A DNA stretch of 64,000 nucleotides. Origin: BJ22 sp021298375 (GTDB lineage Bacteria > Planctomycetota > Planctomycetia > Pirellulales > Pirellulaceae). The translations under genes were made by a program, and so were the position numbers. The DNA lies in contig JBKDOL010000108.1 of the NCBI GenBank assembly GCA_046343015.1, positions 22,655 to 86,654 on the forward strand. Reading direction: 5' to 3'. The notes under the pieces are model-generated. The model searched no databases. It was not told the DNA's origin and saw only the letters and a program-made list of their open reading frames with translations. Shown here one piece after another: positions 61,803 to 64,000 of the stretch (within the stretch, counting starts at the first letter, position 1; the number at the start of each line of letters is the position of its first letter).

Positions 61803-63326
61803 ATGAAACCCCCCATCACTATTCTTCTATTGCACATAATCTGCAGCATAGCAAGCGCTCAAAATTCTACCCCAACACCTTCAGTCAATATTGGTCATTA
61901 TCAAATCGGCCCCTATGAGTATTTCGCAGAGGAATTACCCCCGCAGCAACCGGAAGCGAATAGCATTCGGTCCCGCTTATTTGTTCTGCCTAATTTATCC
62001 GTACAGCCTTGGTCGCTCGTCGTTTTCGACGAAGATGGGAATTCGATTGATCCCAGTAGTGTAAAGATACAAAATCAAACAAGTGCGATCCCGAAATTTT
62101 CTTGTAGGCTATCGTTCCGTCTTGGTGCAGCCCAATTCGGCAACTTCACAAAGTCGCTGCTTGTTGGCAATGTTCACAATACACCCTCGATGTCAGATCT
62201 ACCACTTGACCTTTACACGTCACGATTACTAGCTCTTGTAGAAGGCCGGGATGCTGTTTCGGAGTCACTCAAGAATCGGGTCATCGATGACGTTAAACCA
62301 AAACTCGAAAGATATTCGGTTGAAACAGCAGGACCTCAGGGAGTTAGCGCGAGTCTCTTTTGCGGTGGGAAAGAGATAGGCACTTATTCAGCAAATGCCA
62401 CCGATTACATGGCAAATGGATCAATAATTGCGATTGACTGTAGAGATGTCGACCTTAGGACAGCTAAGCTTTTTTACAATGGCAATTTCACATTGAGCTG
62501 CAGAATGCTTATTCAAGCGTCAAGAGTACAATCATTGGTTGCGGATGTTGATCTAAACCGTTTCTATGAGGCATTCTCAAAAGAGCTAAAAACTAGAGAA
62601 ACTAAGGCCACGTCGTCTGCCACTGGCATTCTGTTTTGGAGGAAGGTAAGCCGATCTGTTAGCACTCTTGTTGAAGAGTCATCAAACGCGTTTGTAGAAA
62701 GTGCATCGCGAATGAATATGAATTTAGTCATGAGGGATGTTTTAGATGAAGGTCTCATAAACCGAGCAACAAACTTTATCTTCCGAGATGGCGGTGAGGT
62801 TAATGAACAACAATTACGCAATTTACAAGCTCGGCACCTTGCGGCCGCAAGTGAATCGGCAGCCTCCAATCCGCAATTGTCGGAGGCGCATATGAAATAT
62901 GCCCAGATGATTGAAGGAATGCTCACCAAATCCGAGGATTTAGACAAAAGATCAGAAGCGGCGTTGGTTTCTTTGGGAACGCTTGCTGGGGGCGCCAATC
63001 CTTACGTGGCAATTGCATCATTTCTTGCTAATGGGATTATCTTGAGCAATAACGATGCTGGAGACCGGCTTCGTATTTACTCAGCGCGTTCTATTAGATG
63101 GTCAGAGTCGGAGTCAAGGAGGTTTTCGGCTTCGCTTGCACAACAAGCCTCGCTGGCATACGTCATCGTCCAGTCGGACTTTCCAGAGCTTAAATTGCGT
63201 AGTAAACTAAGTGGGAGGGAAGGCTTGCTAGAAAGCTCCTCTTGGGAAGATTTGCTTCGCTCGGAACTGCGAAAGGCTACTGAAGATAAAGGGCGAAACG
63301 AAAACACAAATCCTCCGAGTCAATGA
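61803..63326 (+). CDS. Secreted orphan protein in the mobile islet (507 aa)
   Basis: I do not recognise this protein. It has a signal peptide (MKPPITILLLHIICSIASAQ), then a mostly beta/mixed body with Cys residues at several positions and no obvious catalytic motif. The second half (about residues 245-420) is helical and Glu/Ser-rich (TRETKATSSATGILFWRKV, NLQARHLAAASESAASNPQLSEA), with a hydrophobic stretch LGTLAGGANPYVAIASFLANGIIL near residue 395. It ends in a charged tail. AAGGA lies 10 nt before the ATG. Its base composition is clearly AT-richer than the rest of the window and its codon use differs (many A/T-ending codons). It is flanked by IS ends and repeat copies, so it is probably acquired. 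Confidence 0.75.
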   Translation: MKPPITILLLHIICSIASAQNSTPTPSVNIGHYQIGPYEYFAEELPPQQPEANSIRSRLFVLPNLSVQPWSLVVFDEDGNSIDPSSVKIQNQTSAIPKFSCRLSFRLGAAQFGNFTKSLLVGNVHNTPSMSDLPLDLYTSRLLALVEGRDAVSESLKNRVIDDVKPKLERYSVETAGPQGVSASLFCGGKEIGTYSANATDYMANGSIIAIDCRDVDLRTAKLFYNGNFTLSCRMLIQASRVQSLVADVDLNRFYEAFSKELKTRETKATSSATGILFWRKVSRSVSTLVEESSNAFVESASRMNMNLVMRDVLDEGLINRATNFIFRDGGEVNEQQLRNLQARHLAAASESAASNPQLSEAHMKYAQMIEGMLTKSEDLDKRSEAALVSLGTLAGGANPYVAIASFLANGIILSNNDAGDRLRIYSARSIRWSESESRRFSASLAQQASLAYVIVQSDFPELKLRSKLSGREGLLESSSWEDLLRSELRKATEDKGRNENTNPPSQ

Positions 63327-63466
63327 GATACTTACCTGAATTTTTTATAATCGGCGGCTTGAACTACATCGTTTTTTCTGACAATTCCTAGCCGAGAGAC
63401 TCTTTGTCACGGTGTGGGTGGAGAAAGAAAACATAAAGTAGCAAGCCGTCGAAAAGATTAAAGTAG

Positions 63467-63665
63467 AACTGACCTAAGGGTATCGAACATTGTTTGACCC
63501 TCCGGTTATACCAACAGGCCGACGCCTCAAAACGTCGGCCTGTTCGCGTTTTTACGCAGTAGTTTCCAGGGTTTGCGCGCGTTGGCCCAGTCTCAAACTC
63601 TCCCCGGCACGATGTCTCTACCAACCCACGCGCGAATCGGCTTGGGTGCTTTTTCTACCTTTGGC
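63467..63665. repeat. Repeat family copy B (~200 bp)
   Basis: Near-identical to copy A over most of its length, including the hairpin CAGGCCGACG (63515-63524) / CGTCGGCCTG (63533-63542). Its start (GAACTGACCTAAGGG) and the first palindrome are diverged. It runs straight into copy C. Confidence 0.9.
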
Positions 63666-63734
63666 CAACTGAATTAAGGGTTTCAAACTCAGTTTGACCC
63701 TCGGATTATACCAACAGGCTGACGCCTAAAAACG
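63666..63734. repeat. Repeat family copy C, cut by the IS
   Basis: Starts CAACTGAATTAAGGG, has TCAAACTCAGTTTGA (63683-63697), and continues to CAGGCTGACG (63715-63724) and the loop. It stops after ...AAAAACG at 63734, where the ISL3 end begins, so the second half of its hairpin is missing. Confidence 0.88.
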
Positions 63735-64000
63735 GGTCGATCCGGGTTCTCCGTGGGTTCGGTTAGAATTCTCGGTAAAGGAGACCGCCGATGCAAGACC
63801 GCGAGCTTTACCAGAAGATTCTTGGACTTGAGGAACCGTGGGGAGTGGACGATGTCGAGCTTTTGCTTGAGTCCGGCGAGATTCGGGTGAGGATTTCGCA
63901 CCCCTCTGAGACGAAGTTTTGTTGCCCGGAATGTCAGCGGGAGCTGGCCTGCTATGACCATGGACAGGAACGGCTCTGGCGGCATCTGGACTCCTGCCAA
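63735..64000 (+). mobile_element. ISL3-family insertion sequence, left end (truncated by window edge)
   Basis: The element starts at GGTCGATCCGGGTT (63735), 56 nt before the transposase ATG, in agreement with the reversed remnant at 61659. The rest lies outside the window, so target duplication and right end cannot be checked. Boundary is inferred from the two copies and the interruption of repeat C. Confidence 0.8.
63791..64000 (+). CDS. ISL3-family transposase, N-terminal part (3' end outside window)
   Basis: The frame opens at 63791 with AAAGGAG upstream and has no stop before the window edge, giving 70 residues. It begins MQDRELYQKILGLEEPWGVD and continues with a Cys motif (FCCPECQRELACYDH) and ERLWRHLDSC, the zinc-finger-like N-terminus of ISL3 transposases, which bind the IS ends. 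The DDE catalytic domain would follow outside. Whether the gene is intact cannot be judged. Confidence 0.87.
   Translation, partial: MQDRELYQKILGLEEPWGVDDVELLLESGEIRVRISHPSETKFCCPECQRELACYDHGQERLWRHLDSCQ

Noticed and set aside
61439..61918. Plus-strand frame of 159 codons
   Set aside because: Its first part is antisense to the ISL3 remnant and its end overlaps the orphan gene; no ribosome binding site.
63689..64000. Minus-strand frame of 103 codons at the right edge
   Set aside because: It is antisense to the ISL3 transposase and resembles the 61439 frame only because both are antisense to the same IS end.

Overview
This 64 kb window looks like a chromosomal segment of a planctomycete (phylum Planctomycetota). 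The organism call is an inference from gene content, not from a marker gene. The evidence is a GC-rich chromosome with long spacers, a secreted VCBS/ASPIC-UnbV protein, a tricorn-like protease, a DUF3500-like Tat protein, an MJ0042-type zinc-ribbon membrane protein, a three-gene ECF sigma / anti-sigma / exported-protein unit, a class II DAHP synthase and several secreted proteins without a clear family.

Layout: 0-2.5 kb holds the end of fusA with its terminator and a secreted orphan. 2.9-8 kb is a minus-strand fdsGBA operon for a soluble NAD-dependent molybdenum formate dehydrogenase. 8.2-11 kb carries two exported proteins. 11-17.2 kb has a polyphosphate pair (ppx overlapping ppk1) bracketed by two fatty-acid-type enzymes (ketoacyl-ACP synthase III and a FabZ-like dehydratase). 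17.6-21 kb has tRNA-Val and topA, followed by a PpiD/SurA-like protein. 23.8-35.5 kb is a carbohydrate region: glgB, an RNase H-fold protein lacking catalytic residues, galE, four glycosyltransferase-type genes and a primary-like sigma factor. 35.7-44.9 kb has transporters and membrane proteins (SLC13, YqaA, TerC), a tricorn-like protease, a 2-hydroxyacid dehydrogenase and a thioesterase. 45-54.4 kb runs from an ACT-domain gene with an attenuator-like leader through an MJ0042 protein, a diguanylate cyclase, an HD hydrolase, DAHP synthase, rnc, rimO and pgsA. 54.4-61 kb has a photolyase-like protein, a GT-C-type membrane protein, the ECF sigma unit and an HdeD-like protein.

From 61.1 kb the character changes. 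Directly after a tRNA-fMet there are about 2.9 kb of AT-richer, mobile-looking DNA: three copies of a ~200-bp hairpin-bearing repeat, a broken reversed ISL3-type IS end, one secreted orphan gene, and the left end of a second ISL3 element running off the window. That second element sits inside the hairpin of the third repeat copy.

The most distinctive genome-wide feature is that many intergenic gaps contain a different short tandem array (unit 9-19 bp, 2-6 copies, no sequence shared between arrays), several of them close to start codons, notably just upstream of pgsA. The most interesting candidates are the repeat/ISL3/orphan islet at the right end, the attenuator-like structure before the ACT-domain gene, and these arrays. 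I see no CRISPR array, no prophage and no defence system.
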